Origin: Unio delphinus
Taxonomy: Eukaryota > Mollusca > Bivalvia > Unionida > Unionidae
DNA length: 64,000 nt
Direction of reading: 5' to 3'
Assembly (NCBI GenBank): GCA_029339505.1
Contig: JAQISU010000179.1
Location: forward strand, 6,197,501-6,261,500
Shown here: positions 12,900 through 63,300 of the stretch, piece by piece
Position numbering within the stretch: position 1 is the stretch's first letter
How the letters are laid out: every line of letters begins with the position of its first letter
Notes under the pieces: model-generated
The model's database searches: none
What the model was told of the DNA's origin: nothing
The model's input: only the letters and a program-made list of their open reading frames with translations
Translations under genes and position numbers: made by a program

Positions 12900-13855
12900 C
12901 TAATTGCGGTTCGTCACTCGACTAGTCTTCTTTGACCGCAATGCATACACGTTCAAAACACCCTTTTCAAAAGTTTGATTAGGTCTCGCCACGTATCGCT
13001 TTAACATATTAACATGAAATATTATCAACTTACCTTCCATGTCGATTCGGTAGTCTATTTCACCCAAGACCTGTTCAACCTCATTTGTACCTTGCCACTG
13101 GATCAATAAATTGTTCATACTAGTATAGTGTACCATCAACACTCGATCATCAACGCCGAATTTCCTAGTTCAAGTTCCCCGGTTGTAATACTTCGCGTAG
13201 TTGCGACCAGACTTCACGAGTTCGTTGTGTGACATCCGACACGTGCTTTCTAATCTTTCGCGTTACTCAACGACGTATTTGTAGGTACGGTAGTTTTAAC
13301 TTCTCCGTCCGCAACATCACCCAACCAAAGTTCGCGTATAATCCGCATAGGACCACGAATTGTCCTACCGTATAACAATTCAAACGGCGAGAATCTCAAC
13401 CTCTCATGCTGTACTTCGCAATACGCTAAAAAGATCGTGTTCAAATACCGATCCCAATTTCGCTGTTTTTGTAACGTTAAATCTTTATACCAATCCATTA
13501 CTTACACATGGGGTACACGGTGTGGTGCGCAACTGCTTAATTGACAACAACCTACTAATTTCTGTCATACGTTCTGAGGTAAACTGGGTCCCACAATCTG
13601 TGAGAATTCCTATCATGCTGATCATGTCGCCAAGCCCCTCGGCTACACGACTTCTGGTAATCTAGTGGCATAAACTACTAGAGTACGCATATATCGGTTT
13701 TTTCGATCTGTAATCGGAAATATGGGTCCCACACTATCGAAAGCCACCTTTTGATATGGGGTATTTATCAGAAGCAATGTACCTGATGGTACTATGGTAT
13801 TCCTTGTCTTCAATTCCTTTTTCTGGCAAACGTCGACAGAATCGTGCCACATCAC
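12900..13855 (-). pseudogene. Gypsy integrase (remnant)
   Basis: 13855-13643 encodes a zinc-finger tail and start of the catalytic core (CQKKELKTRNTIVPSG, then YQKVAFDSVGPIFPITDRKN and ATRLPEVV). 13498-13250 encodes the end of the core and the GPY-like region (YLNTIFLAYCEVQHERLRFS, PFELLYGRTIRGPM). 13142-12900 encodes the chromodomain-like C-terminus (VLGEIDYRIDMEGKLIIFHV, NMLKRYV). The frame changes between segments. Confidence 0.85.
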
Positions 13856-13904
13856 TATTTACGCGAGGCCAATAAATCTCCGCTAATACTCTCTCGGTTG
13901 TTAG

Positions 13905-14121
13905 AGGCTTCGAGTGGCCGAGTGGTCTCCGTTACGGATCACTGCCATCTCATCTCTGTCTGCGTGGGTAATGTAGTTATGCGAGAAAGTTTGCAAGTAG
14001 CTTCTCGTGAGTAGGTGAGTTTTTCCGGGAGTTTTCTCCGAGTTCTTCCTCCACCTATAATACTGGCCGCCATGTATAGCCTATCGTGTGCTGAAAATGG
14101 CGTTAAACCCAACAACAACTG
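13905..14121 (+). mobile_element. tRNA-derived SINE, family B, inside the gypsy element
   Basis: Head with CGAGTGGCCGAGTGGTCTCC, body with TGGCCGCCATGTATAGCCTA, tail AACAACAACT. The target-site duplication TCGGTTGTTAG (13894-13904) / TCGGTTGATAG (14122-14132) shows that it inserted after the gypsy element. Confidence 0.93.
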
Positions 14122-14489
14122 TCGGTTGATAGTTGTTGTTTTATGCCTAAGTGACCCGCCATACTGGAATCGTGTGCCACTTTCAGTACATGTGGCCTAA
14201 AATTTTGAGGAATAACGAGTTGTAAGTGCTATCTAACGTCCGACGTGGTAAATTGTCTTTACTTTACACCTTTGGTACGAGAGAATTTAGAGCTTCCACC
14301 CCAACTAGGGATTAGAAGATTGGAAATTAATGGCAGATTTGAAATTCAAAGAAAAGGAGAATTTGCTGAGTGTCAAGACATCAAGAAAATTCATCTCGCC
14401 AGATATCAATCACGGCTTCCGGAAATTTCAACTTACGTAGCAGGTTTTTATCCGCCTGCACCTTTGCCCTAGTTTCGACAGCTTATACA

Positions 14490-14780
14490 ATGGGATACCG
14501 AAAGTCAGAGAGTGTTAGAAGTCTGGATCCCTCTACATTTTGGATAGTTAGGTCTTACATGGGGTTTTCAATACACAGTGCTTCCACGGTTCCAGTCAGA
14601 AAAGGCGTCTCGATTTCTATTCTCGCAACGGGATCGCGATCAATATTGTGGTCTAATAACATGCATGGGTAATTTCCAACGAAGCGTTTGGTCATCCCTA
14701 ACGAGACTCCGCTTTTCTACGACACCGGTGTACCCGGTGTCGCGTAAGACTGACTACTTGTCCGTTGGCGGTACCAGTAG
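14490..14780 (-). pseudogene. Gypsy aspartic protease (remnant)
   Basis: The minus strand shows a LRDTGYTGVV-type flap/active-site segment near 14750 (D-T-G preserved), then a strongly charged middle part and the NRDAFSDWN-type stretch near 14600, in shifting frames. Position between gag and integrase agrees with protease. Confidence 0.6.
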
Positions 14781-14829
14781 CAGTTGGTACCCTTAACTCG
14801 GGAAAAAGACAAGTGCCGATCGACTGAAT

Positions 14830-15330
14830 ACCTCGAGCGTCGGCGAAATGGTCTGCCTTGGTAGTTATATTAAAGATATTATTGAAGAACTTTTTCCACA
14901 GGAATAAATACAGTTCCTTACCACAAGTGTTTAACAGTTGGTCCCTAAGTCAAAACTCTGTAAGGCCCTTGAATATCCTTTGTATCTTGTTACATTCAAC
15001 CCACAGTTGGAAATAATTTCCTCTCCTACTGATGAACTGCGTAAATATCTCAACTTTTTACTCTCGGGTTTACTATATTTAAACCTCTTACTTTGTCAGC
15101 TTGTATCTCTTAAGGAGTGCTTCTCTCAACGTGTCATATTTAAATGCGTCGTTTATGGGTAGACGCAAATACACATCTAGCGCTTTACCTTTATGTAATG
15201 TGCTCAGATGGAGCGACCAATCATCTTTTCTCCACTTCTGGATGATGGCATATTGCTCAAACCTATGAAAATAACTATCTAAGTTATCTTTGTCATCTTC
15301 AAAGGGGGTAATTTAGGGTTTCTTAACTTT
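14830..15330 (-). pseudogene. Gypsy gag capsid-like region (remnant)
   Basis: The minus strand reads ITPFEDDKDNLDSYFHRFEQ, YAIIQKWRKDDWSLHLSTLH, KGKALDVYLRLPINDAFKYD and TLREALLKRYKLT, then drifts through frameshifts to LLREQL-like and LYLFLWKK segments. The FxxRFExYA...W..HLSxLLxGKALxVY pattern is the retrotransposon gag/SCAN-like fold. Confidence 0.75.
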
Positions 15331-15338
15331 GATTCTTG

Positions 15339-15790
15339 TTACCCGTCTTTCTCCGCCTCTGATAATTCAAAAATCTTTTTATGTTCTTTTTCTGTACTCC
15401 TGTCTTGTAACTCTATGGATTCTAATTTCGCTCGTTTCTCCCGCTCTAGCTTGATTTCCTCAAGTTGACTAACCTGTTCTATTCTTTCTCTTTCTGCTTC
15501 ACTTTCCCACAGTATCCTTTTCTTCTGTGTCTGCTTTTCCAAATCTATCTTCTCCATTTCTAACTCCGTCTTCTCCTTCTCTGCCTGCTTCTCCAACTAT
15601 ATCTTTTCCTTCTCTGCATGCTTCTATAACTCTATCTTCTCCTTCTCAAATACCATCTTCTCCCTTTCAAATGCTATATTTCAATCCTCAGCCTGCTTTT
15701 CTAGTTCTGACTTTACCCTATCTATATCTCTCTCCTTTAGTCTTTGATCTATCTACCGAGCTTGCTCCTCCTGAACTAATTTTCTAAGGG
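15339..15790 (-). pseudogene. Gypsy gag N-terminal coiled coil (remnant)
   Basis: Open for 85 codons from 15596 (starts MEKQAEKEKTELEMEKIDLE) and extended in decayed form to about 15790. Heptad-rich Glu/Lys/Leu sequence lies directly upstream of the gag-like segment. Coiled-coil leaders of this kind are common in gypsy-type gag of marine invertebrates. Confidence 0.7.
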
Positions 15791-15938
15791 CCTTCCCCTG
15801 ATACCCAAACTGTTTGCCAAACTCCATTACATATCTGAGTGACGACATCATTAACACTGTTGATAAGATCACCAATCCTAAGTGCACTATCATAAAACAC
15901 ATAAAATGTAAGGATTACACGAACCAACCGTATTTTCC

Positions 15939-15941
<3 letters not shown>

Positions 15942-16035
<94 letters not shown>
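15942..16035. repeat. (TA)n microsatellite
   Basis: About 94 bp of uninterrupted TA, between the gypsy gag region and a LINE fragment. Confidence 0.99.
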
Positions 16036-16037
<2 letters not shown>

Positions 16038-16039
16038 CT

Positions 16040-16863
16040 GTATAATGATTCTTCCCACCATGGAGGAGCTCGACCAAGTGCCAACCTTAGAAGAGCTCAG
16101 TAAAGCAATTTTTGACTCCCTCCCAAATGACAAAGCACCAGGTAGTGCCAGCATTCCGCCCGAAGAGGGTGTGGGAAAACAACGCGCTGACAGAGCACAC
16201 CAAAGTCCAAGTTTACCAGGCCTGCATTTTCAGCACCCTTCTATATGGAAGTGAGACCTGGAGACCTGAAGTACCTACATGAGGCAAGAGCGCCGACTTA
16301 ACTCCTTTCATATACGGTGACTTAAACGCATCTTGAAAATCAACTGGCAAGACCGTGTCCCTCACAATGAAATCCTGCAGCGTGCAAATACCCTCAGCAT
16401 GTTCTCCCTGTTGAGTAAACGTCGCTTTCGATGGCTGGGACACTTCCGACGCATGGAGGATGGGAGGCTGCCAAAGGACATCCTATATGGACAGCTGGCC
16501 ACTGGCACGAGAAGAGTCGGCCGCCCCTCACTCCGTTTCAAGAATGCGTGCAAGAGGGACATAAAGGCATGCGACATCGCACCTGATGGCTTAGAAGTGC
16601 TGGCCGAGGACCGAGGCACCTGGAGACTGACAGTAAGTAATGGTATATCAGTCGCTGATACGAGGAGAGGCCAGTTGGTCGCAGAGACACGTGTAAGAAA
16701 GGGTCACGTGGCAGCAGCCACAGTAACCTAGGCTTCCCAGTATGTCTGCACAAACTGCAAAAGGGACTGCCACTCGCGCATAGGCCTGCACAGCCACAAC
16801 AGATGATGCCAACAACCCATCCGCATGGTCTCCCGAGACTAAGTCGCCAATGATGATGATGAT

Positions 16864-16934
<71 letters not shown>
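16040..16934 (+). mobile_element. Internally deleted LINE remnant with zinc finger and GATA-repeat tail
   Basis: The plus strand first encodes PTLEELSKAIFDSLPNDKAP, typical of the region just before the RT domain, then jumps within about 40 bp to the LINE C-terminus (FSTLLYGSETW equivalent, then FRWLGHFRRMEDGRLPKDIL, GRPSLRFKNACKRDIKA and LAEDRGTWR). The whole RT core is missing. It ends with a CCHH-like finger (CTNCKRDCHSRIGLHSHNR), then GATGATGATGAT and about 70 bp of (GATA)n, which serves as its 3' tail. It lies between a (TA)n run and virus-derived sequence. Confidence 0.9.
16864..16934. repeat. (GATA)n microsatellite, LINE 3' tail
   Basis: About 18 GATA units directly after the LINE C-terminal finger and a short GAT run. 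Confidence 0.97.
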
Positions 16935-16959
16935 TCAGCGTCAAGATCAAAGTCGCGGG

Positions 16960-18020
16960 TTTTTGGGGGGTAAAATTGTGTATAACTAAATATTTTTTAT
17001 CTTACTATATCATCGACAGCAATTTCGTTATTGATGTCAGCAGTTTCTGCAACTGAAATATTCTTCTGACTCGAGACACTGCGAGATAAAGTAAGTCTGA
17101 CCACTCAATTCTATCACCGACATTCCAAACAACTGTATATCAGAGATGGTTACCCGGTAATCCTTGAGATGAAATGATTGACATTACGTATCCTAGTGTC
17201 CATGGAGTTTTGTCCGTAGCTAATGAGATCTCAACAACCCTGACATGAACTAAAACAATATCATTTAACAATGATTTCGTTTCTCTGACGAACCTGGTAT
17301 ATCAACGTCGATATTCTGTCGTCGAGTATCTGCTGGGCAATAACATAATGAATGGTACGGGTATATTTTTAAAATAAAATCCTTATGTAACGAAAATAAT
17401 TGTTGTTGAAGTGTATCACGAACTATCTTTCTACTTACAACTATGAAATTATCTGGTCTCCACAAATTCAAAAGTCGTTTATAGTAGTTTCTGAAATTAT
17501 ATCACGCATTATTTCACACTGAACGTATTCGGTTGTAGTCTAATGTGTTATGCTCCCTTAATTCTGGATTAAGAGCTCTATGATCATCAGTTATTTGTTC
17601 ATAATAATCTATGAAACCTTTCAGCGATTTATGTGGAGACAATCAAACAAAGGGTGTGGTTGACCATAATCACCACACCTTATCACAGCAGTATTTTCTG
17701 TCAATAACCAATCAAGAAATATTTGTAATATATCGTTAGATACTGGGCATATTTTATCCCAAATGATGATCCTTGGAATGTATTTTTCACCAATTCGTTA
17801 CGGAGTCCATTTATATCCTTTCCACCGAAACAATGTAAGATATGTGCATGATTTAACTCCTTGTTTGCTCATGTCTCAGGTGAGTCTGTGTGTAGGGTTT
17901 TTTCATATCAATAGAGTTTGACGAACTCTGTCAAAATAATTCGATCACAAGTTGTTTTGCCAGAACCTCCCGATCCATTGAGATAAAGTGCCTTATGTCT
18001 AGTCGCGAGATCAAACACTG
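16960..18020 (-). pseudogene. SF1-type helicase domain (remnant) of a virus-derived element
   Basis: The minus strand has Walker A in RHKALYLNGSGGSGKTTCDR (near 17950-18005), then in shifting frames RIIIWDKICPVSNDIL (Walker-B-like, IIWDE usually; here D-K) near 17760, AVIRCGDYGQPHPLFDCL near 17650, YYEQITDDHRALNPELREHN near 17560, and LWRPDNFIVVSRKIVRDTLQ near 17450. It ends with ADTRRQNIDVDIPGSSEK near 17290. Multiple stops. It follows a polymerase-like domain on the same strand, a pairing I know from virus-like elements of several eukaryotes. Confidence 0.75.
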
Positions 18021-18199
18021 ACGGAGCAGTTGATAATTTTACTGTTTGATATTTTTTGTAATAACTATTCTTGATTTTAGCGTTGGCAGCTTCAGAATAC
18101 GTGTAATTCTGTAATTTTTCTTTTTTTCTCCATTCGAACCGTGATACTTCGTAAGCAGTACTTATATAAAATTGAGTCAGCAATTCTGAATATTTTCTT

Positions 18200-18870
18200 T
18201 TGATATAAAAAAAAATCCGTAGCGACTCTAATCGCAGTTTAAGGAACTCATTTTATCATCAATAGTAAATGTATAGAAACATACGCCAGCACCGAAATCG
18301 TAAATTAGTAAACTGTTGTGAATCGCTATCAATGCAACCAACAATTGTACCTAATTTAGTTCCATTTGGCAAGCGTTTTTCAAATTACAAATACATTTTA
18401 CTTCAAATATTATAAAATCAAGTTCAGCATAGTCCATGATTAATCTTGTATAGTGTTGTTTATGATTATTTCGTCCTCCTTGGGTAAATTTACCGATTAT
18501 TCAACTGCCAAACCTTTTGTGGTTTTATTTTTAAAATCGGTTGTATCAGAATTTTCATCATCGTAATATTTGCTTAGGGTAACCAAACTTCTTTCTGCCT
18601 TTGTGCCTAACAAACCATGCACAAAAAATTGGATAAAAATCTTTATCAAACTCAAATGACTCGAGACAGGTGGATCCAGTCATGCAAAAATCCATTATAG
18701 GTTCGTTTATGGCAACTCTGGTCATCTCGTGTGTTGGATGTCCAAATATTTTAAAATATCCATGACATTCACCCGGTTCAAAAAAACTTCCGGGATAGCA
18801 CGCTGTTATATCAACCGAGATAACATCTGTATAATCGTATTTCGTATTCAACAATCCGCCGTGTCCATAT
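18200..18870 (-). pseudogene. DNA polymerase B-like domain preceding the helicase (remnant)
   Basis: Minus strand 18854-18558 reads DYTDVISVDITACYPGSFFE, then GECHGYFKIFGHPTHEMTRV, DFDKDF-type and FCAWFVRHKGRKKFGYPKQI segments. The DxxxCYPGSF block is the palm motif A (SLYP-like) of B-family polymerases. Weaker sequence continues to 18200. It differs from the polymerase at 8.3-9.9 kb, so at least two element types are present. Confidence 0.68.
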
Positions 18871-18989
18871 TAGATACAACTACGTTGTATATCTTCAAGA
18901 AATTCAAATCGTGTTGGCTTCCACGAACTTCTTTCTCTTGCAAAGTGAGCGACAACTGACGGAACAGTACAACAATTATTTAGTAACTG

Positions 18990-19770
18990 TTCAATATTGT
19001 CATTCTAAAATGAAAATTGTTGCGCAAGATTTTTCATTTATTCGTGGAGAAATTCTGAACGCTAAATATATTCATAAGGTCGTACAAAGTAATCATAGTT
19101 TTCATTATACGAATTTGAAAACAACCACACGGATATAGGATTGCTGTATTTTCAATAAAATCAAACATTGTAATCAAAACATTCAATCAAAGCTCCCTTC
19201 CTTTTATATTTTGAATCATGCAAGATCTCGCCGGTTATCGTTTTCTTTTTTATGCGAAATTCTAGTGTCTTTCCTAGCTCAGCAACGTCTTTGATAGACG
19301 CTCCAGTATCTTTAACTATTTGTCCATTCGTTGTTGTGTGGGTTTTTTTTCCATCTTAGATCCGTTAAATCGTTTGCACGTATCGCATTTGTGAAATGTT
19401 CTGTTACTTGTTCGGCTACGCAATTTATTTTTGAACATTGCATTGATTCTAGATCTTCAAAGCTGGGTTTATCATTCAGCGGATATATCTCATAAATAAC
19501 CGCGGTTACAGGATTCGCTAGTTCAAAATACGCGATGTTTGATGAATTTATTGAGTGACGACCACAATACTGATCCAGAAGCTACAGTATATGCTACTTT
19601 GTCGGTAATCTATTTTATGTCAACGAGTTGAATATCAACGACAAATGAACTTCCAAAAAATTCATTATTGTTTCTGAAGAACGTGTTTATGTGAGCAGTA
19701 TTATCAGATCTAACATTGATTACTTCATTATTGATTTTCGGTTTGTCATTCTATCATGGACGTATTTCTT
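18990..19770 (-). pseudogene. Broken continuation of fibre-like or unknown gene
   Basis: The minus strand keeps short readable runs such as YFELANPVTAVIYEIYPLND and SFEDLESMQCSKINCVAEQV near 19530-19400, followed by AIRANDLTDLRWKK. No domain recognised. Position between polymerase and fibre-like segments. Confidence 0.4.
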
Positions 19771-20110
19771 AGTTGTAGCGTCATCGTTTGATTCTGGTTC
19801 TTCGAGACCATTAATTTTATTGTTAGTCTAATTGAGAGAACCAGTCATTGTATCACCTGACCTTTGTACTCGATTTCGAATCGTATCCGATATCACTGAC
19901 ATACCAACACCGGGTTTAATTTTTAAATTAGTATCAAACATGGCTATGCTATTTTCAGTTAGTGCATTAATTCGGACGATATCTTGTAATGAAAGAGGAC
20001 TCGTTTTTAATCTTCCGTGCTTATCTTGAAATACAAGAACTTCTCTTGGATCTACATTTGCAGCATTCAATAATTCGGATATTTCATCACTAATAAAATT
20101 TATTAATATT
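19770..20110 (-). pseudogene. Fibre-like structural protein segment (remnant)
   Basis: Open from 20070 to 19828 on the minus strand: MNAANVDPREVLVFQDKHGR, LKTSPLSLQDIVRINALTEN, a central VISDTIRNRVQ and QRSGDTMTGSLN. GDTMTGxL is a recurring motif of phage and virus-like fibre or attachment proteins. Downstream DATTKKYV-like sequence (about 19770) also fits this class. The rest to 19000 is broken. Confidence 0.55.
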
Positions 20111-20189
20111 TTCGTGAATTATTTCGTCAGTTGTATGCATTTGTTGGAAGAAATTCTTCCGTAAATAACTACCTTTATATTTTTATGAT

Positions 20190-20570
20190 CTGTTTATCAC
20201 GATTGAGGATACTTGTATAATCGTGTACGACTTTATGATTGGTTGATTTTGATACTGCGTTAAGTACAGCAATTGCTTAACGGCCACATATTAGCGGATC
20301 AGTTGTTGTTTGTGTTGGTAATGTTGAATACCAGACTGGAGTTTGAAGTCGGCCGACATATTTTAGTAAAATTTCTGTTGGTGGTGCCAGACTATACGAA
20401 TAAAAAAAGACAATTCCTTGTGGATCAACTGCATAAGCGACACAATGAGTACCTGGACGAGAACTATTGTCAAGATTAATGAAACCGGTTTCAACATTAT
20501 TTGGTTGTTCTGGTAATTGATCACGAATAAAAACACTTTTTAAATCAAAATTAGACATTGGAAGTATCAA
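20190..20570 (-). pseudogene. Adenain-like cysteine protease (remnant)
   Basis: Open from 20570 to 20277: SRPGTHCVAYAVDPQGIVFF, YSYSLAPPTEILLKYVGRLQ and DPLICGR, stop, then AIAVLNAV. The G-T-H, the S-x-x-x-P-P and the I-C-G segments are the three landmarks of adenovirus-type maturation proteases found in Polintons and their relatives. The Asp expected before SY is Tyr, and a stop follows ICGR, so it is inactive. Confidence 0.75.
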
Positions 20571-20639
20571 CGAAGTGTCCCGGACAGTCAGAGCCCTATT
20601 TCATATCGATGAGTTTCTCGTAATCTTATACCCTTTCCT

Positions 20640-20800
20640 TTTTTCTAAAATCTTGTTCCCGTTATTTTATCAACAACCTTTCCGGCAGTACCGCTTAAGG
20701 CGCCAAGTGCAGCTGTTTTCACAATAATTGGGGCTGCAACAGCTATTAACGCTTTTAAAGCAGCAAGAATGGAAATATACCACCTGTTTTAATTGAATCT
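20640..20800 (-). pseudogene. Hydrophobic minor-capsid-like segment (remnant)
   Basis: The minus strand reads AALKALIAVAAPIIVKTAAL then GALSGTAGKVVDKITGTRF and a stop. A glycine/alanine-rich amphipathic stretch next to the protease suggests a minor capsid or membrane-active protein. Inferred mainly from position. Confidence 0.4.
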
Positions 20801-21021
20801 TTAATGGAACTCGGAAGAGAGTTAACATCCTACTTTTGATTCTAAAACTTGTTAAAATTTCTGAGCTGAGTTTTGGTTCATGTTAATTTTTTGTGGACCA
20901 CAACTAGCAATTTGATCTATCTTTAATGTTATTTTAGTTCCACATTTACTTGCAAGTTTACATTGTAAGTTTTTTACCTGACCTTAACGTGACTATATGA
21001 CATTATAATATCATGAGTGAT

Positions 21022-21300
21022 TTAATTGCATGTTTCGACTGGAGCTTCAACAACTCTCATTTGTACAACGGCTCTTTCAAGTAACATCAATTTATCACCG
21101 AGTATGACTGCGATTATTCTGTAACCATCAGCTGGTATGTTGTTTACGTGAGCTCTAAAATGTATATCAATGACAGTTTGTCGTCTTAAATCAAGATGCT
21201 CCAGTGAAACATAATAGATTGGGTATAATTTTGTAAAATCTAATTGTGATATTTGTAAATCAGTATCTATATTTTGATCACGTCCCATAATTGTCATCAA
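21022..21300 (-). pseudogene. Structural-like protein of the virus-derived cluster (open, 92 codons)
   Basis: The minus strand from MMTIMGRDQNIDTDLQISQL reads on to LDFTKLYPIYYVSLEHLDLR, TVIDIHFRAHVNNIPADGYR and IIAVILGDKLMLLERAVVQM, with no stop. I have seen this type of beta-rich sequence beside Polinton-like genes, but no function is established to my knowledge. It is the longest unbroken piece of this cluster. Confidence 0.5.
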
Positions 21301-21429
21301 GCAATGATAAGCTCATAAATCATGACTTGTGTTATAATCGAACTATATATCCTTAGCTTGTTCTTGTTGGCCATATATTCTTCATGAAATCTCGGTAACT
21401 CTGAGTTCGTCAAATATCACATGACTGTA

Positions 21430-21625
21430 TTCTTTACTATTTAATCAATTCAGTTGGTAATCCATGGGTTGAAGGTTTGATACCCACCCTGTCACTCCGT
21501 CCATGTCAGCTGCCTTGGTGTATCCTTGAGAAAAGCACTTAGATTCCATTTACTCAGCATGATATAGTCATTAATCTGTGAGAAGTACTGTTACAAGCAG
21601 AAACAACAGAACAAAATAAACAAAA
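21430..21625 (+). mobile_element. Possible third SINE family
   Basis: A tRNA-like start (CAGTTGGTAATCCATGGG, then GGTTTGATACCCACC) is followed by CAGCTGCCTTGGTGTATCCT and GAGAAAAGCACTTAG and an A/C-rich end. Only one copy in the window, so the call rests on its layout. Confidence 0.5.
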
Positions 21626-23147
21626 ACTATTCTCAGTTGCACTTAGCTTCCATTTCCTCATTATGATATATATGACTATTTCACACATGGTTTTGTAAAT
21701 AACTGTACAATGCCTGTGTCATTATTTATTGTCTGAAACCATAAATATTTTTAGACAGGAACCTTAAATACAGCTGAGGGCTTTATGTTTAAAATGATGT
21801 CTACCATTTTGGTCTTAGCATGGCAGTATGGTAATGGGGGTTACTTTTTCATTTTGAAATTAAATCTAAAAATTCAATTAACTTACAACTGAGTTTACTA
21901 AGAAAAGCTTCATACAGAACATATACAATAAGATTACAGATGAAAATGAAGATACAAACAAATACACCTAATTTATACATAACAAAAAACAAAAACTTTT
22001 TTTATACTTTAATCTGTAATAAAATTTATAAATGTTTCACATATTATCATTTTACATAACCAAATTTGACTAAAAAATGATTCTCTTTGATATTTTGTCC
22101 TTCAGACTTGTATTTCTTCTTGCTGATTAAGTGATCCAGCTTATTAACAAATGTCCAGCAAATTAAAATAATTTAAAAAAACACAAACAAAATGTTAAAA
22201 TCTTTGAAAATTTTATTAAGGAGAGATAACTTTCTTTAATTTTCTTTCTTTTCGACCTTTGCATTAATGTATATCATGGAACATCACCTTCAAGTGTTGC
22301 AACATCGAAGTACTGTCAAACTCAAGGCAATATGTAAGATGATATTCCAGCAGTAGTAAAGATATTGATCTAGTATATCATTGTGTAAAGTAAGATACGT
22401 AAAAATATGTTGACCTTGTAAGTCTTTTAGCTGAAAGTATCTGTAAATTGTATTTCTCCTTCAAGAGTGTGGTATTCAGTAACTCTCTTCAAAGAAACTT
22501 TGCTGACCACTTAACAGTTTTCATGTTGTTGAACTGTTGATTGATATATTATTTAATGTATTAAACAACAAGTTAAGTCTGAAATGAAAATGGGGCCAAC
22601 TTCATTTTTGTAATTTTACAATAACAAGCGCTCTAAATAAATAAACCAATTCTTTACCATTTGCAAATAAACTTGACTGACATTTTGGCAAATGTGTTAC
22701 ACTTGCAAGAATCAACTGGCCAGAGGTCATCGATCTAGTCTCTGTTACACCTTGCAATCACATAAGTAACAAGCGCAAATAACAAGTGCCATCTTGCAGA
22801 AAATGTTATTGCCTGTAGCTATGAAAATCAACTGATCAATCAAAAAGGTCAGTGTTTGGTTTTTAATACGGTGACTTCCCATGTCCAAATTCACTGACTT
22901 CGATAACAAATTTGGGAATGTACAGTCTGAATTCTGTAGCTACCTGCAATAGTCATGGTGACTAATCCCAGCAATTTTCACTGCAAAATAGAATGTGCAA
23001 TTTAATTGGATCCATTTCTTTCAGCTATATCCAACCGGACAACATAGTGGTAGGTACTGTAAGAAAACTGAATGCTATTGTAAATGTAAATGAGAAAATA
23101 TAAATATGGCCAAAATAAAATAAGTCATCACAAGCATTAACAACCAT
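21620..23147. other. WDR19 3' UTR / downstream flank, no other gene seen
   Basis: AT-rich sequence with no coding fragment. A minus-strand AATAAA at 22217-22212 is the nearest plausible polyadenylation signal, about 930 nt after the stop, but this motif occurs often by chance in DNA of this composition. Confidence 0.4.
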
Positions 23148-62351
<39,204 letters not shown>

Positions 62352-62849
62352 CTGCAAGATAATTCAATAAATAATTTAAAAACAAGTTGCACACATCTGT
62401 CACTATTAACAAAAAACCTTCTATGGGCAATGCAGAGGTATCTACACATGATAATGAATGTATTGTTTCATTAAACAAGCATTATGGGCCAAAGGCATTC
62501 ACAACGGCAAGAGATTAATGGTTAATGTTAATGAAATAAATTTAGAATGATCTTAAAATGTCAGAAAATAATTGGAATCTATTTCACAATTTATTTTGTG
62601 ATTGGAATCTTTGCAAATATTAAATCTTTTTTCAATATAAATATTCTGAACCGCATCAAGAATAAGGATACATGTACATGTCAGTTTATCTCTATATGCT
62701 TCCACAATAGATAAAAACACACTATTACAGAATTATAACAATATAAGTGTTTATCAGTTTTTGTCTACACAAAACATCATTGTACAAAGTTTGCCTTAAT
62801 TCTACTTGGAAAGCATTTTGAACTGCCACCCATAAAATGCAAATGCAGT

Positions 62850-63300
62850 ATAGAATAGATTTTGATGCCTAAATGCAGTATAGATCTTGATGCCTAAATG
62901 AAGTATAGATCTGATGCCTAAATGCAGTATAGATCTTGATGCCTAAATGCAGTATAGATCTTGATGCCCAAATGCAGTATAGATCATGATGCCCAAATGC
63001 AGTAAAGATCTTGATGCCTAAATGCAGTATAGATCTTGATGCGTAAATGAAGTATAGATCTTGATGCCCAAATGCAGTATAGATCTTGATGCCTAAATGC
63101 AGTATAGATCTTGATGCTTAAATGAAGTATAGATCTTGATGCCCAAATGCAGTATAGATCTTGATGCCTAAATGCAGTATAGATCTTGATGCTTAAATGC
63201 AGTATAGATCTTGATGCCTAAATGCAGTAAAGATCTTGATGCCTAAATGCAGTATAGATTTTGATGCCTAACTGCAGTATAGATCTTGATGCCCAAAATT
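62850..63300. repeat. 25-bp minisatellite, about 18 units
   Basis: Units read AAATGCAGTATAGATCTTGA followed by TGCCT, with AAGTATAG and TGCCC variants. A much older AT-rich repeat with TCTTAATAATGATAGAAAA follows at 63400-63800. Confidence 0.93.

Larger units (their letters stand above)
12150..15790 (-). mobile_element. Decayed Ty3/gypsy retrotransposon with gag-protease-integrase-RT order (Gmr1-like)
   Basis: All domains lie on the minus strand. From high to low coordinate: a Glu/Lys-rich coiled coil (15790-15339), gag capsid-like segment (about 15330-14830), aspartic protease (about 14780-14490), integrase (13855-12900), then a linker and reverse transcriptase (12850-12150). Integrase therefore precedes RT, the reverse of ordinary gypsy elements and like the Gmr1 group. 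A SINE splits protease from integrase. Every domain has stops or frameshifts and no LTRs were recognised. No RNase H was found after the RT. Confidence 0.85.

Noticed and set aside
15784..16254. Open frames rich in Tyr-Ile repeats
   Set aside because: They run through a (TA)n microsatellite. Only the part after 16040 is meaningful (LINE remnant).
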